From NCBI GenBank assembly GCA_947652115.1, contig OX393565.1, positions 25,848,583-25,912,582 of the forward strand: DNA of 64,000 nucleotides, given 5' to 3'. The notes under the pieces were generated by a model. That model had not been told where the DNA came from. It saw nothing but the letters and a program-made list of their open reading frames with translations, and did no database searches. A program made the translations under genes and the position numbers. Origin of the DNA: Blastomussa wellsi. Its lineage: Eukaryota > Cnidaria > Anthozoa > Scleractinia > Plerogyridae. Shown one piece after another: positions 15,201-26,773 of the stretch (position 1 is its first letter; every line of letters begins with the position of its first letter).

Positions 15201-15398
15201 TTCATCAAAGAAATACTATGACTTCCCATTTGAGGTATAAACAAAACATGAAGCGTTCGAAATTCAAGGACATATGCGCCATCTGATACAATTTTACGAG
15301 GAGGGAAGTTGAAGCATTTCAGTGAAAAAAATTCCCTGAAGTTTCTAGTGTGATCACAACTCACCTCCAACCCGGAAAACATTTGATGCGTTCGCCAT
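281..15398 (-). CDS. MTA: Metastasis-associated (MTA1/2/3-type) NuRD subunit, 5' complete, 3' end beyond the window
   Basis: MTA proteins are scaffold subunits of the nuclear NuRD deacetylase complex; ELM2-SANT recruits and activates HDAC1/2. I built 18 exons by splice sites and homology, all in phase: 15365-15398, 14733-14800, 14543-14636, 13296-13425, 11100-11163, 10800-10917, 9460-9562, 8990-9089, 7033-7150, 6668-6738, 4998-5072, 4450-4508, 3585-3694, 3366-3479, 3073-3153, 2483-2547, 1155-1371, 281-706 (about 682 residues). The start [11 protein letters not shown] fits the MTA N-terminus. Domains in order: BAH (about 1-160, with [15 protein letters not shown]), ELM2 (160-240), SANT (285-345, [20 protein letters not shown]), GATA-type finger (376-415, CESCY...[11 protein letters not shown]), two C2H2 fingers (436-456, 461-484), then the MTA region [16 protein letters not shown]. 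The last exon is proline- and lysine-rich and stops at a good donor, so the C-terminus lies to the left. The C2H2 pair is not present in the human MTA proteins as I recall them. Confidence 0.92.
2066..2277. mobile_element. Fold-back MITE in an MTA intron
   Basis: The left arm starts TAGACTACGAGCAGTCCC and the right arm ends with its inverted counterpart GGGACTGCTCATAGTCTA. Similarity between the arms continues inwards through the CACGTGG words for about 100 bases on each side, so nearly the whole element can form a hairpin. No protein is encoded. Confidence 0.75.
7862..7972. repeat. Imperfect inverted repeat
   Basis: CATTTGATCATCTTC near 7885 is inverted at 7925-7940 as GATGATCAAATAATC, with similarity extending outwards to ACTAAAC-type words. 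It is a short fold-back repeat in an MTA intron, family unknown. Confidence 0.5.
8040..8395. mobile_element. Fold-back element with arms of about 80-90 bp
   Basis: GATTTGAAGCATGACAA near 8075 reappears inverted as TTGTCATGCTTCAAATC near 8347. The arms also share TTCCAGTAAT / ATTACTGGAA and AGCCAA / TTGGCT in the same relative order. About 190 bp separates them. The element lies in an MTA intron and has no ORF. Confidence 0.65.
9155..9174 (+). repeat. Poly-C tract (20 C)
   Basis: An uninterrupted run of 20 cytosines just 5' (on the plus strand) of MTA exon sequence. Similar C/G runs occur near 22290, 37054, 47558, 47633 and 62558. They are prone to assembly and length error. Confidence 0.9.
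9700..10720 (+). mobile_element. 5'-truncated non-LTR retrotransposon (LINE) 3' fragment
   Basis: The plus-strand ORF 9844-10506 (220 aa) ends with the zinc-finger reverse-transcriptase C-terminal region: [20 protein letters not shown] followed by QTFW, preceded by [13 protein letters not shown], as in L1-like ORF2 proteins. Coding similarity appears to continue upstream in another frame (9728-9790), so there is at least one frameshift. An A-rich tail with AT repeats lies at 10672-10720. The reverse-transcriptase core is missing. It sits antisense in an MTA intron between the exons at 9460-9562 and 10800-10917. Subfamily assignment is uncertain. Confidence 0.8.
11961..12136. mobile_element. 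hAT-like MITE
   Basis: The ends are AGGGTTGTCA and TGACAACCCT, exact inverted 10-mers. The 8 bp outside the two ends (AGCCATAC and GGCAATAC) match at 6 of 8 positions, which would suit a decayed 8-bp hAT target duplication. No ORF is present. Confidence 0.55.
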
Positions 15399-18141
15399 GA
15401 TTCGTTAATGGCGGGAGTTTCTTATTCGAAACTTCTATCAATAAGAATTACAAATGTCAAGTATTTCATGGAGCCTGTGCACTATTCCGCCGAAAACGTC
15501 ATTCACCACACACGAACGCAGCCATTATTGTTCGCCCTCAAGCGAACCACGCGTCTTTTGACGTCACGAACGGAACGTCCTCGCCGAATACTTTGTCACG
15601 AAGATTCCAAGGCGAACAGGTGCGCAAACTCGTGAGCTATCGTGACCACTCGTACTTCTTCGGATTGTTTAGAATGACGTAAGAGTGATTGACAGCTTGT
15701 TTGTGTGTTTACCGGTTGCAATCGTAACTGACACACACCCAACCGTCCTCAATTTTGATTGGTCTAAGAGCCGCCATAACGCAAATTGCATTCGCGTTGG
15801 TCACGGCTTTGAATAACCGTAATTGTGTTTATATTTTTGAAAATATTTGTTTGTAACTCTCAATTTTGCTTGCCGCTGTTTGTTGTGATGTGTTCCAAGA
15901 CTCTTCTGGGAATCAAAAGCCTGTTTTCCTGTTCAAATCCGTCTTATCCTCAAGAGGTTTATTCCAAGAAGTTTATACCATGAAGCGCCTATATCTAAAC
16001 CAATTAACGCTGACAGTTAGCAACCGAAATCGAAGCACCTTCTCGTTTCTACGATCAGAAAGGGGCAAATCTACCCTCAAAGACATCCACGAAAGTCTGT
16101 TGTTCAAAACTTGAGCAACAGAATAAACGACATTTACTTCAAAATTTCATAAATATGCTTGCTTCAAATTTCGTTTCAATATATTCCGAATGCCGTTTAC
16201 AAGTGACACCTTTACGTCGTGACGTCACATTCTAATTGTGCGCAGTCTCAGCTGAAACGGACAACCTAAACCGGTCAATCCTGTTTGGAAGACGTGCATG
16301 TCCAGTGTCTGCTGTGACAAGCCGGAAGGCGGAGACTGCCTTTTGAATGACAGGTTACTTGCTACGACTAGTTCATCTCGAATTACATTAATTTTGAACA
16401 GTGGACTCCGGGACTGACAACCATAACATTCATTCACTAGGTATTCGGCAACTCAACATAAGTTTCAATACGTTAGCAACCGGATTTTAGCAACATATAG
16501 AATTTCCATATGCCATATGCAATACCGGGGGATATATTGTATTCTGTGAACAATTTGTTTGGATTAGACGTCCATAAAACAAGATTTGGCCATGTACAAA
16601 ACCAGGTATAAAAACGACTGCACATGAAAATCTGTTTAGAATTTCTTTCTAGTATAAATATCAAATCTGAATCGAGTCGGGAGGCAAGCTAGTTAAGTCG
16701 GTCCACATTGCACGTTACAGGTGCCATGTTGGAAAGAATTAAAGGTGATGTGTCGTTAGTTGGGTTACCGAATCCGAGAGGAAAGTAATGTATCATGTTC
16801 AGTCTGATTTGCCGGAATAGAATTTGCAATCATAAATTGTTAATTCGCACAAGTCAGGCGAGCGCGGGGGATGGGCTGTTTTGATTCGAAATGAAACGAT
16901 AGCTGATCATTATCATTACTTATCGACCGCTTCCCGCGACAAACAAACAAGTTATATACCCGATGCTTAGCAACCGGTAAAATTGATTCATGCGACCTCG
17001 ACTTGTGGCCAAGGAGCGCAACCTTAAAGGCTTGGTCGGCAGCTCAGTTTGACAGAAAATCTTGCCGTGACAGCTGTAGGGCCATATAAAATTCACAGAC
17101 CTCTTCATATATTAATCCTTTTGAGTGTGAGGATATTAGTTGCTAGCACCGTCTTATTTCAAGAGCTAGAAAAGATAGCTGGCTTTGCGCCTGAAGGTAT
17201 CCTTTCGCAAGCAGAAAGTAAATACGTTCCGGATGAATGAGTTCGTAATCGTCATCATTTCGATAATTGAATTGGGAGCGTTATTGCGAGCACAATAGAC
17301 GTTCTATGACGATTAAGCAAAAGAAATGCTTGAAAAATTCTTAGCTTTCAATCAAACCAGTAAAGCATGGAACTGAACGTGATATGACTGGTTTCTCTTC
17401 TATCTGAATATTGTTTTTTTACCACAAACAAGATGCGTTGTCACACAACTGGCCTTTGTACTCTAGATGGAATCATGGGTACATTTCGTTGCCATTGACA
17501 CGATCTGTTCACGTGCAATTTGCATGATAAGTGGTATTCTGGTAACATCTGCTACGTAATGGAAACAATTACTTCTGCATTATGATTGGTCGATAAGCAA
17601 GCATGATTGACAGTGTCAGCCTTTAAAGCGGTACCTGGGTGTCGCATATATTAAATAGAAAATTCCCGGTGCTTTCGTGGTGCCAGCATGAGTTAAGATG
17701 CGAAAGCGACAGCCCTGTGTGTTACAGGCAGCTGCAACAGCCAAAGTTGCATACAGTCTAGTAGTAGCAGTAATGAAAATACATTGCAACATCATCTTCT
17801 GTGTCAATAGTAAGCTGGGCAGAAATGATAATTGGCGTCTTTTATTAAACGAAAAGCACTCTACGATCGGTCTCTATGATTGGTTCAAAAAACTCATATA
17901 CCATCAGCACGTTCAATACCGTAAACAGTACGAGGTCAGCAGTATGGAGACAATTATTCCGACTTTTTATTCACTCGAGTAAGAAAAACGACGTCAACTA
18001 AAATCTCTAAAGACACAACCATAGCTGTATCAAAACACGTAACAAAATATTATCGCAAGATTTCTAATAACTATCAGTAGAAACTCAGCTGTGTTCTATT
18101 GGAAATCCGTGAATCTGATTGGTTCTCCCACTGTTTTCTAT

Positions 18142-18143
<2 letters not shown>
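15399..18143. other. Gene-free stretch upstream of MTA
   Basis: The MTA start at 15398 lies in a fairly CG-rich segment (about 14740-15800) that probably includes its promoter; no TATA box is obvious. Short ORFs here show no recognisable domain and no consistent splice structure. I see no gene. Confidence 0.5.
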
Positions 18144-18173
<30 letters not shown>

Positions 18174-18242
18174 TGAGCGAATAGTAAACGAGGCGCAGCC
18201 GAGTTGACTATCGCTCATAGAAAACGAGTAGTCTAATTGTTT
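18144..18242. mobile_element. Short fold-back element
   Basis: AACAATTAGACTACGAG at the left end is matched by CGAGTAGTCTAATTGTT at the right. The arms continue into CGAGTTTTCTATGAGCGA / TCGCTCATAGAAAACG. The element is about 99 bp and nearly all hairpin. Confidence 0.75.
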
Positions 18243-18477
18243 TAGTAGAAACTCTAAAGGGTTACATTCCAAAAGTTACTATTTTTAAGTATTTTTTGAG
18301 CCAAAAATCAACGCAAGATGACGAATATTTAGCAAATCGACTCGTGTAACAGGCTTGTCGTCGATTTTTCGTGCAACATCTTCCCAGAATTCTGTTTACT
18401 TCTCGCATGTTGGCGCTTTCCTCTCCATGGAAACATTTACAAGCCGTCTAATTGGCCAGGAATGGCAACAAACAAAA

Positions 18478-18910
18478 TGGTGACCAGTCATGAAAATGAT
18501 CTCGAGGAGGTTCAGTTAACTGAAGTTTCCGAAAGTACTAAACTAAACGAAACCAGAAGAATGAGACTAGCAATTATAATGAAAGAAAAGAAGTGTCTGT
18601 GGGGCAACGAAAAGTAAACAGGCGGCGTTGGTGGATTTGGAGGAGGTGTTTAATTTACAGTACACCTCGACAGAACTAATGTCCGTGTGGAAAAGCCTAC
18701 GTGCAGGCAGTCCTGAATTTGTTGAAGGAGTTCTTCAAATTTATGAATTGGCATGCGAAAGTAATTCGCGTACTCCCTGTCGCCCTCGTTAAATACGAAG
18801 CTCTTGTACCAGCTGATTGTAGGCACCTCTTTCTCTCCTTCGCAACCATTCTCTGGTCCAAATGGCTCTTTTCCTTCATGTCCTTCAACTTTGTTCGTCA
18901 TCTTCATCTA
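18478..18910. pseudogene. Decayed PIF/Harbinger transposon: MADF/Myb-like ORF (+) facing a broken transposase (-)
   Basis: On the minus strand (18907 to 18650) transposase-type words appear in three frames: IWTREWLRRRKR, then GAYNQLVQELRI, then EYANYFRMPIHKFEELLQQI. That order fits the N-terminal part of Harbinger transposases and implies at least two frameshifts. On the plus strand a short ORF near 18464-18617 ends MRLAIIMKEKKCLWGNEK, which resembles the start of a MADF/Myb-like domain; Harbinger elements usually carry such a second ORF. Inverted words GATTTTTCGTGCAACATC (18364-18381) and GGTGTTGCGCGAAAAATC (about 19968-19985) may be the element ends. It is non-functional. Confidence 0.6.
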
Positions 18911-19000
18911 ATAAAAGCAGCAATACAACTCTAACGCGCAGCTAAATACAGGAATCGCACCGGCCTAACAAAGAGAAAAAGACCAAGTGAATTTTAAAAG

Positions 19001-19073
19001 CATCGAGGTGTGGATTCGAACCCGGGTCGTTCAGATGACGAGCGCTTCGCAGTACCGCTACACCACGAGGCCC
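19001..19073 (-). repeat. tRNA-like repeat (tRNA pseudogene or SINE head)
   Basis: The minus strand has a good A box (TGGTGTAGCGG) and B box (GGTTCGAATCC) at tRNA spacing. The acceptor stem does not pair and the T stem has only two pairs, so it is not a working tRNA. It is best read as a pol III-derived repeat. Confidence 0.6.
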
Positions 19074-19377
19074 AGCCAATCAAACCCTAAAATTTTAAAA
19101 TTTATAGTGCTATAGTAGGCTAACCGGACGGGGTGTACAATATTGGCCGAAATATGATAAATAAACAACAGCAACAATGGACCCTAGCCCTAAAACAATA
19201 GAGCTGGGAAAGAGCTGGGAGCTAACCATACTAGTTCCCGGTGCATTCGGAGGTCGGTGCAATTCCTGTATTTAGTCGCTAGTCAACTCTATATTTCCGC
19301 CATATGTCCCACTCCTCGACCGCCATCTTTGTCTAGTTGCTTGGATACGCGAAAAATTGACTCGTGTAACATACGAA

Positions 19378-19947
19378 ACGCAAAAAATAAGCCCCTCCGA
19401 ATATAAGCCCCGGGGGCTTGTATTTGGAAATTATCCTCAATTATACAAACCAAAGCAAACTACACATAAGGGTAGGAAATAGCAAGGGTTGACAGGCCGC
19501 ACATCTAGACCGCTGTGAAAGCATTTGTTGACCGTTTTAAGTTTTGCTCTAACGAGTGCATCTTTTAAGGATTTCCTTTCTTATAAGATATTATTGGTGG
19601 TTCTTTGAAAATTTGTCGAAGCATTGGTTGATTTTGTATAATGCGCCATTTGTTAAGCAAGGCTCCTTTAATGTTTGACACAGATGGTTGGTAGCGCTGA
19701 TTCTCTTCCGGTGAATTCTATTTCCTACTGATTAACTTGTTACGAATTTCTAGCCAAAACCGGTCAAAACCTCTAATATTACCAGTTGCACATTCAAAAA
19801 TTTTGACACAAATTTCCCTCCAATTATAAGCCCAGCCAATTTTGAAACGCAAATTTCCCTCCTATAATAAGCCCCTCCGAATATAAGCCCCTCAAAAAGG
19901 TCCTTTGAAAAATATAACCCCCGGGGCTTATTTTCGGAATTTTACGT
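19378..19947. mobile_element. Candidate TIR element with AATAAGCCCC subterminal repeats
   Basis: AATAAGCCCCTCCGAATATA occurs at about 19387 and 19868, and the inverse CCCCGGGGCTTATTTTCGG at about 19919. The outer ends (ACGCAAAA / TTTTACGT) are weakly inverted. No ORF is seen. Boundaries are approximate. Confidence 0.45.
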
Positions 19948-21009
19948 TACCATGAGAAGTTGACGCGGTGTTGCGCGAAAAATCCACGTTGCAAGTTGTC
20001 CCGTGTAACACCGGTAGAGCATACAAGAAGCGCAAGAGTAGCTCGAGGGCATAGAAGAGAACAAGTTTAGCTAGGTTCTTGAGTGCTCTCCAAACGCCCC
20101 AAGTGCACCATGCTATAGCTTGATAGTCACAGCTAAAAGCATGAACCAATTGTTTTATAAAATTCCCGGTCATAAAACCCCAAAACACGCGTGAGAAAAA
20201 TAATTCTTGCGAAGCGATCGATCAGCGTGCGCAAACCACCGTAAGGAAAAAGATGGCGAATGGTACATTTGCTTATAATGCTTTGCGCGCAAAAACCCTA
20301 AACGAGCGTATGAAAACACAAAGAAAAGTTGTAAGTCATTCACAACTCAGAAAGAGCAATGTTGTCAGTACAGGAGCGACTTCTGTTAAACCATACCTTT
20401 CTAAATTCCCAGTGGGCTTTGTTTGGTTTGTAAGGCGCTAACTTAAACTGAATTTGACTGTGCAGCTCTGCAACCTACGTTATGAAATACGTTTCCATTG
20501 AAATTATTATTTGAAACGACCTGAATTCATTCATCCATTTCACCAGTGAGCGGAAGAGACATCCCAGTTCAGTAATGAGGTGGCCATTGCTGCAGTTGCA
20601 GTTAGGGTGTAATCCCCAATTTTCTAACCACCCGGTATTTACCCGTCACTTGAACAGCCGAAAACTGTACGTTAAATTACGTAACACCCATTTTTCAAGA
20701 GAGCTCCTTAATTTCTCGAACCAATTTTCGTTTCCCTTCAGGAGGGTTTTGAATATACTTCCAGTCACCATAAATTTCATTCTGACATGCTCAAGTTGTT
20801 TCGTTTGCACACTGAAATGTAATACTTTTAATTTGACCACAGCTCATTTTGTGTGGTAAGTCGTTTGACGACGTTCGTGCAGGAACTTAATTTAATTTGC
20901 ATGCTGTGAAGTCATACAATGTTATTCAATTTCTGGCTGGCAGCGACCAAATGGACAGATATACCTCATAGTTGGTCATTTAGGTCGTAAGTATGTGGAA
21001 AGTTCCCCA

Positions 21010-21075
21010 CATATTGTTTAAAGCGCTTTGAGACTTTGTAAAAAGAGCTATATAAATGCCGCATATTATTATGTA
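21010..21075 (+). repeat. SINE/LINE-type 3' tail fragment
   Basis: AAAGCGCTTTGAGAC...AGCTATATAAATGC followed by a short ATT repeat is a typical retroposon 3' tail. Nothing more of the element is evident. Confidence 0.4.
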
Positions 21076-21606
21076 ATACAGTTTCGTCCATGAAGAGAGT
21101 TGAAAATACGACGAGCAGCGGAGTACTTTTGACGAACTTCGCGGTGTTTGGAAATGTGATGAAACACTGTCTCGAGTGTTTGATATATCGAAACTAAAAC
21201 TACTTAGAAAACGAAGAAATAAAATCGCGCCTCCCAGTTCAATGCTTACATACATCTGTTTCAGATAACCATGTACATTACAACTGCGACCCGTTTCTTT
21301 TCGTATCGATATATTTATGTGTATTCAAACATCTAAGATGCGAAAACGGGGGAAACTAAACCGCAAATAAGAATTTGATTTGTACGTGTACGCGAAACTA
21401 ACCTAGCAGTACGTAAATATTTATTTCTGCAAATATAATATTAGTTCCTACAGTTTTATTGATCATCAAAACATTACACTTAACATACTATCTATATACA
21501 TCCGACGTAAGCTTTTCGTACATTATATATCTTTCAGCCACGTTCATTTAACTTCTTTCACTCACACATGTGTTTACAAGTCGGTTATGATAAAATTTGA
21601 TAAAAT

Positions 21607-21765
21607 AGGACATTTCCGAGTTCCCTTTTACCTCTGTTTCGAAACCACTCATATGAAAATAAGTTTGTTTTGCACGAAAATGAACATACAGGTAAAACAC
21701 ATTTTCATACGAATGGTTTTGCACTTGTACTCGTTTTGGACTGAGGCAAAAGAGAACTTGGAACG
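21607..21765. mobile_element. MITE, copy 1 of a two-copy family
   Basis: This is homologous to 51578-51760: both contain GAGTTCCCTTTT, CATATGAAAATAAG, CAGGTAAAACACAT and GAGGCAAAAGAGAAC in that order. The terminal words are inverted relative to each other. The element lies just 3' of FAM161 on its strand and may be part of the 3' UTR. Confidence 0.7.
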
Positions 21766-21838
21766 AGTATTGCATCTTCGTAACTTAAACGGAGCTGAAC
21801 GCCTTGGGCGATTGACAGAGGCCTTTTAAATTTATTCT

Positions 21839-24800
21839 TTAGATTTCTTCTGCATCTTCCTCGTCAAGTTCCTCTTCCACATCACTTTCACTCTCGTCCT
21901 GATTGGTATCATGGCTGTCTATTTTGAATTCCACGCCCGAAGACCGCCTTGACCCATCAAAATGTAACTGGGATCCAGTCTCTTCCAACTCATCGTCCGA
22001 CTCGGCATCTATAATCTTTCCATCCTTGGTAACCAAGTTCTGCACAAGCGCCTCGTCTACGCCTGCGCTACGAAGGATATCCGCATATTTGCGCTCTGCG
22101 GCGCGCCTTGCAGTGACCTGAGATTGTTGCTCAAAAAGCAGTGGACGTTTGTTCACGCGGTCCTGCATCTCCTTCAGTTCTCGGTTGTATTCTTGTCTCC
22201 GTGCACGATCACTCTCCCTGAGGTAAACAACAAAATGAAACTATTGCGTAAAGCCCCTCAGAAAGGTTTTCCTTTGGTTTGTCACAAAATCCCCCCCCCC
22301 CACCCCCCTCCGCGAGAGATTGCGTGACAAGGATATGGAGCATATAAAAAAGCAGCGAATGCATTTTTTTAGTGGGGTAACCCAGATAGGTAAAATGTAA
22401 GAAATTTTAACTCATTTCCATCATTTAAAAAAGTTTTAGCGGTCGAGGAAGAAGAGTATCTCAGCGTGCACGCGATAACATTCGGAAATGAAGCTGAATC
22501 GTTTCCCGCGACGTGCAAGTATTGTGCGAGGCGTATATAAGAGGCTTGTGGTGTGTGAGCTGGGCACACAAAACAAATTTAAAACGAACACGACAATAAA
22601 CAACAACATAAAAAGGAGCGATTGCCATTAAAGAAGAAACCAGTTACAAGTTAAGGTGAAAAATCAAATGGAACAGTCTTCCCATTACAAAATTTCCGGA
22701 AAAATGAAATTCCTCTTTCCCCGCTTTTACAGGAATGCTTGGGAAATCACTGTACCATTCACTTTTCCGCTCTATCTCCAGGGCATTGCCAAGCTCCTCT
22801 ACGAAAAACGCAGCTGTTCGGGCGGGAAATGAATGGCCCTTATCAACGGGAAGTTTTCAAATGTTACAACTCGCCCGTACACCATTTCATTTGTTGAAAA
22901 ATGAACGGTTCCATTTGCCGGGAAAATTCTCACCGGGTTTTCCACCAGTCGACAGACCACTTCTCATTTCTCACCTGAAACTTTGAACTTTTTCCTTTGC
23001 AGCTTTTTTTAGTTGTCCACTGTGATCATTCGCCATCACTTTTCGAGTCACTTCGGGCTTCAACAGTTTCTGACGGCGTCGCCTTCGTAGTTCCTGTTGG
23101 AATTCCTCCTGCTCATTCGCGACCCGCTGCTCCAGGCTCTTGCGAACTGTGCTTTCACGCAGGCGCGTAGACTCCGTGGTCCTGAGGAAGAAGAGTTTTG
23201 GACATCAATGTTTGTAGAATGACTACCATAATGATTAGAATATAGCTTCAACGGGTTGCTTCAGTTATTTTTAATTCAAGGAACGGCACTTATCGGAGGC
23301 AGGGCGCTTATTCAGGACGGGGCGTTCAAACTGCACATAAAACTTGGTTTTATATTCCTTAATGGAAAACAACATTACACTAACATTGAGAGAAGGTAAT
23401 ACATATTGGGGAAAAATGAAGTGAACAAACAATCACACAAAAAAATCAAACACACAAGTTTTAAACGATTGAGCTTTCGGCGGCGTGAAGCAAACTTCAT
23501 TCGAAGCCTAAGGTTTCTGTAAAGAAGATTCGCGATTTCTTCTTACCCAAAAGGAAGTGTGTCGTGTGGAGTATGAGGCCTGGCACTAAAGGGTCTTTCC
23601 TGACTAGCGGAGCGATCGCGGGACGATCTGCCACTATCTGGCACCTCTTGGGACCGCGAGGACCTTGATTTCCTTGCAGAGGACACGCGCGCTGTTCTTA
23701 GATTGAAAGGCTCAACGACCGTTGGTTCCTTTTCTTTTTTCTTATTCCGCATTTCCTTTTCAAATTGCCTGTGAAGCTGATCAAACTCTGGTATGTCGGG
23801 ATTGATGCGTGGCTTAAACTTGTGCTCTTTTGTCATAAAAGCGTTTTTGTTGCCTTCTTTATTCAACTTGCTGCGAAAATGACCCAGCGTGTACTCTTCT
23901 CCACGTGCTTCCATATTAGGAGGGAGACGCGATGCAGCGATCATTTCTTGTGATCGCATTCGTATTCGAATCGCTCGGTACTCCTCTTTTTCGGCAATCC
24001 TGTCCGCAAGAGTCAAATCGAACAAACGATCGGGAAATGGATTAGCTTTGAACTTCTTTTTTTCCACGGGCTTGTTCTCGAGATCCGCAAGACTGCTCAG
24101 AGATTTAGTTCGACGCATTTGCCTTTTCTCTTGTTCCCTTTTCATAAATTTAAACGGCTTTTCAGTTGACTTAAGAATCGCTTTGCTAAGCTCTTGCACA
24201 TGGTACCTTCGTAGCTCATTTTTCCGGGTAATTTCATCGTAAAGCGGCAAGAACGTGGTGGCGGGCACGGGTTGTGCGCGGAATTTCTTATGCAGTTCCG
24301 CTTCTTCATCTTCTTTTTTCTTTTTCAAGTCCTCTTGAAGAATCATCTGTGACCTTGTCAGGTGCTTCGCCTTTTTCTTAGCTTCCCTTATAGTCATGGT
24401 GAATGGTTTAGGAATGGTAATTTCAGGAGTCCAATGGTCCTTTTTCTCCTGTTTTTCACGAGGTGGACTCGTATCCGGGGGATAATCATACACAGAGAAT
24501 CCTTCCCACATATCTTCAACTACGTCTAACGCTGAGGATCTTCCAGGGTACATCTCCCTGTACTGAACTTTTTGATCTCGTGATCTCTTCCTCGCTGCAA
24601 TGATTTCATCGTCTTGCCAATAATCGTTCTCATCTGTAGGATCACTATAAGATCTTCTACGCGATTCATGCAGTTCTTCTAGAGAGGAATCTCCTGTAAA
24701 CAACAAAAGAATTTGAATCTAAGAAATAGTTGAACACAATTTGTGAATTTAAAGTGTCTCCAAACTGTTTCCTGAATTTCTCAACACCTAAACTTTGACA

Positions 24801-26451
24801 GATCAATACTATGAACCTTTTTCAGTTGAGGCAACAGTTAAGGTATCCAACAGATGCCCATTCACTGGTGAAAAAGTTGTGGTAATTTTCTTGTCATTGC
24901 AACTTACCATAGCGACAGTATATCCTTCCAAATCCACCCTTTAACTGTTAATAACTCGAAAGCCAGCTCAGTGGCCCATATTTTTTATTATTAAATTTTG
25001 ATCTTCAAGACAAGATAAAACTTTTTGCAAAGTTGAAAAAAATTCTGTACATGGGGTTCAGAGCCACTTTAACTTTACGTCCAGGCGGGAGTGGAAATAC
25101 TCCTAGCCGCTTCACACAAACTAGGATACGCTCTGGCCTGATGGGCAACTAGGCCCGTATGCAGACTTCCAATTCTCTAAAAAGCCCCTTGTCTGTAATA
25201 ATCCCCCTATACAATCTAAAGAAATAAGCCCCCCTCCTGCGGGCATCCCCCTATACAATCTAAAGAAATAAGCCCCCCTCCTGTGGGCAGAACAGGGGGA
25301 AGGGTAATAGAGTTTTTTAAAGCGAAGAAGTAACCTATTCCAAAAGTCATACCCAATTGCTAAGCCACAATCTGCCAATATCCAAGTTGGTATCAGAGCT
25401 CCAACAATTCCAATGCTAGTTGTAAATTTTCATCTTGACAAGAAGGGGTGGAAAAAAAGGGATGGTGGAAAGAGGGAGGAGGGGGGGAGGGTGAGTATCG
25501 AAGGGAAATCGTAGCCATTTAATATTCGTAGGAAGCAATTATAATTTTAAATACTTTCACCAAAGAGGCAATTCCCGATTCCTCCAGAGAATCATGGTAG
25601 TTGTATGCATCTTGCACACAACATCTTCGAGACTTGATGCACGAAGTTCCACACAACTACTCACATCTCATAGGGGGAATGGAGGTTTATATGAGGGGAA
25701 GCTATTAATCTAGGAAATATGGTATGTGCAAGTTTACTCATGTTTATGTACTTTATTGGTGAGGACCAATAAAATCAAATAAATAACTTTGATTAACAAA
25801 CAAATGCTCAATATATAAATATATATAAAATATCCTGTAATGTAGCGAGCGTGTATTAATACCTTCATGTTTCTCATCTTTCATTGTTCTTTCATCTCTC
25901 ACTGACAAGTCCCTGATGTGATCTTCTGGTCTGACTGGGGTCATGTTAGTATTTTCTTTTTCCTCGTCTTCAGTAGCTTCCATAAAAGGATCATAATCAT
26001 GCAAAGGAAACTGCTTAGGGATTCTGGATTCGTCATAATCCTTCACAGCTATTTTAGTTCTCGCGTCCAATTCAAATCCAGAGTCGTGTTTGTCTTTCTC
26101 GGAATAATACAGCTTTTCGACCGCCTTTAAAGTCTTCTTGTGCTCGTTTTTCAACGCTAACAAATGATCGTAGAAATGCTCTTCGTCGACATCGTCTAGT
26201 TCGCGAAGAGATTGTGTTAAAGACTCCCTGACCGATAGTTTCGGCTTGTGACCTTGATGGTGTCTTTTGTGTCTGCGAGAAGATGGTGGTCTGTCTTCAC
26301 TCAAAGCGCTGAATCCTTGGCCTTCAAGTGTTTCTATTTCTAAAGAACGTCTTTTTCTTTCGTCTATAGTTGCTGGTTTATCTGTTCTAGGGTGTCTAGG
26401 AGCTTTATAACAGTGATCTCTTATAACGGCCCCACCATGGCCCGACGCCAT
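21839..26451 (-). CDS. FAM161: FAM161 family centriolar/ciliary protein
   Basis: FAM161A/B are microtubule-associated proteins of the centriole inner scaffold and ciliary base; human FAM161A loss causes retinal degeneration. Four exons join in phase: 25863-26451, 23547-24693, 22975-23181, 21839-22217 (about 773 aa, stop at 21839). The FAM161 (UPF0564) region is recognised in exons 2-4: FKANPFPDRLFDLTLADRI, EEYTLGHFRSKLN, FKPRINPDIPEFD, then REYNRELKEM-like coiled coil and the C-terminal NKRPLLFEQQSQVTARRAA, which parallels KNRPLLFE in the human protein. The acidic tail DESESDVEEELDEEDAEE also fits. The sequence is highly charged, mostly helical and has no signal peptide. I chose MASGHGGAVIRDH (26451); an in-frame ATG at 26601 would add 50 residues that look like 5' UTR. 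It is head to head with CNIH4. FAM161A versus B cannot be decided here. Confidence 0.93.
25080..25175 (+). repeat. 3' fragment of the tRNA-derived SINE
   Basis: CCAGGCGGGAGTGGAAATAC and GGCCTGATGGGCAACTAGGC match the 3' part of the intact SINE at 55930-56235, in the opposite orientation to that copy. It lies in FAM161 intron 1. Confidence 0.7.
25201..25288 (+). repeat. 44-bp unit duplicated in tandem
   Basis: ATCCCCCTATACAATC begins at 25201 and again at 25245, and both copies run on through AAATAAGCCCCCCTCCTG. There are two copies, nearly identical, in FAM161 intron 1. Confidence 0.85.
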
Positions 26452-26773
26452 ATTGAAGAGCTGAAAGTCGAAACAACCGCGCGGCTTTGTGTTTTGTCTT
26501 GACAACGAAGTCAAATGCTCCACTTTGTAGGGTAGGGTAATAAAAAATGTAAAATGAATTCTATTTTTATGTTGAGATTTAAATACGTGTATGTTTGGCA
26601 CAAAATTAGTTGCAGCATTATAAACATTTCGGTTTTTTATTTGTTAAACACAATATTTAAAACTCCTAATTACACGTAACCTTGTACAATACATGTAGTG
26701 TCAGACCCCTCCCTTCTTGTTCATTTGTTGTCGTTCCCACTCCCTTGTTTTACCTCGGTCCAAAAACTTCAAA
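26452..26773. promoter_or_regulatory. Probable bidirectional promoter FAM161 / CNIH4
   Basis: Only 322 bp separate the two start codons, which point away from each other. No TATA box stands out. Shared control of both genes is inference from the spacing. Confidence 0.6.

Noticed and set aside
15050..15382. 110-aa minus-strand ORF overlapping MTA exon 1
   Set aside because: MTA uses another frame ([11 protein letters not shown]) with a donor at 15364; this frame reads into intron 1.
19001..19073. tRNA gene on the minus strand
   Set aside because: A and B boxes are good, but the acceptor stem does not pair and the T stem is broken; reported as a tRNA-like repeat.
26452..26601. 50-residue N-terminal extension of FAM161
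   Set aside because: The frame is open, but the residues are low-complexity, unlike the family, and lie in the short divergent promoter.
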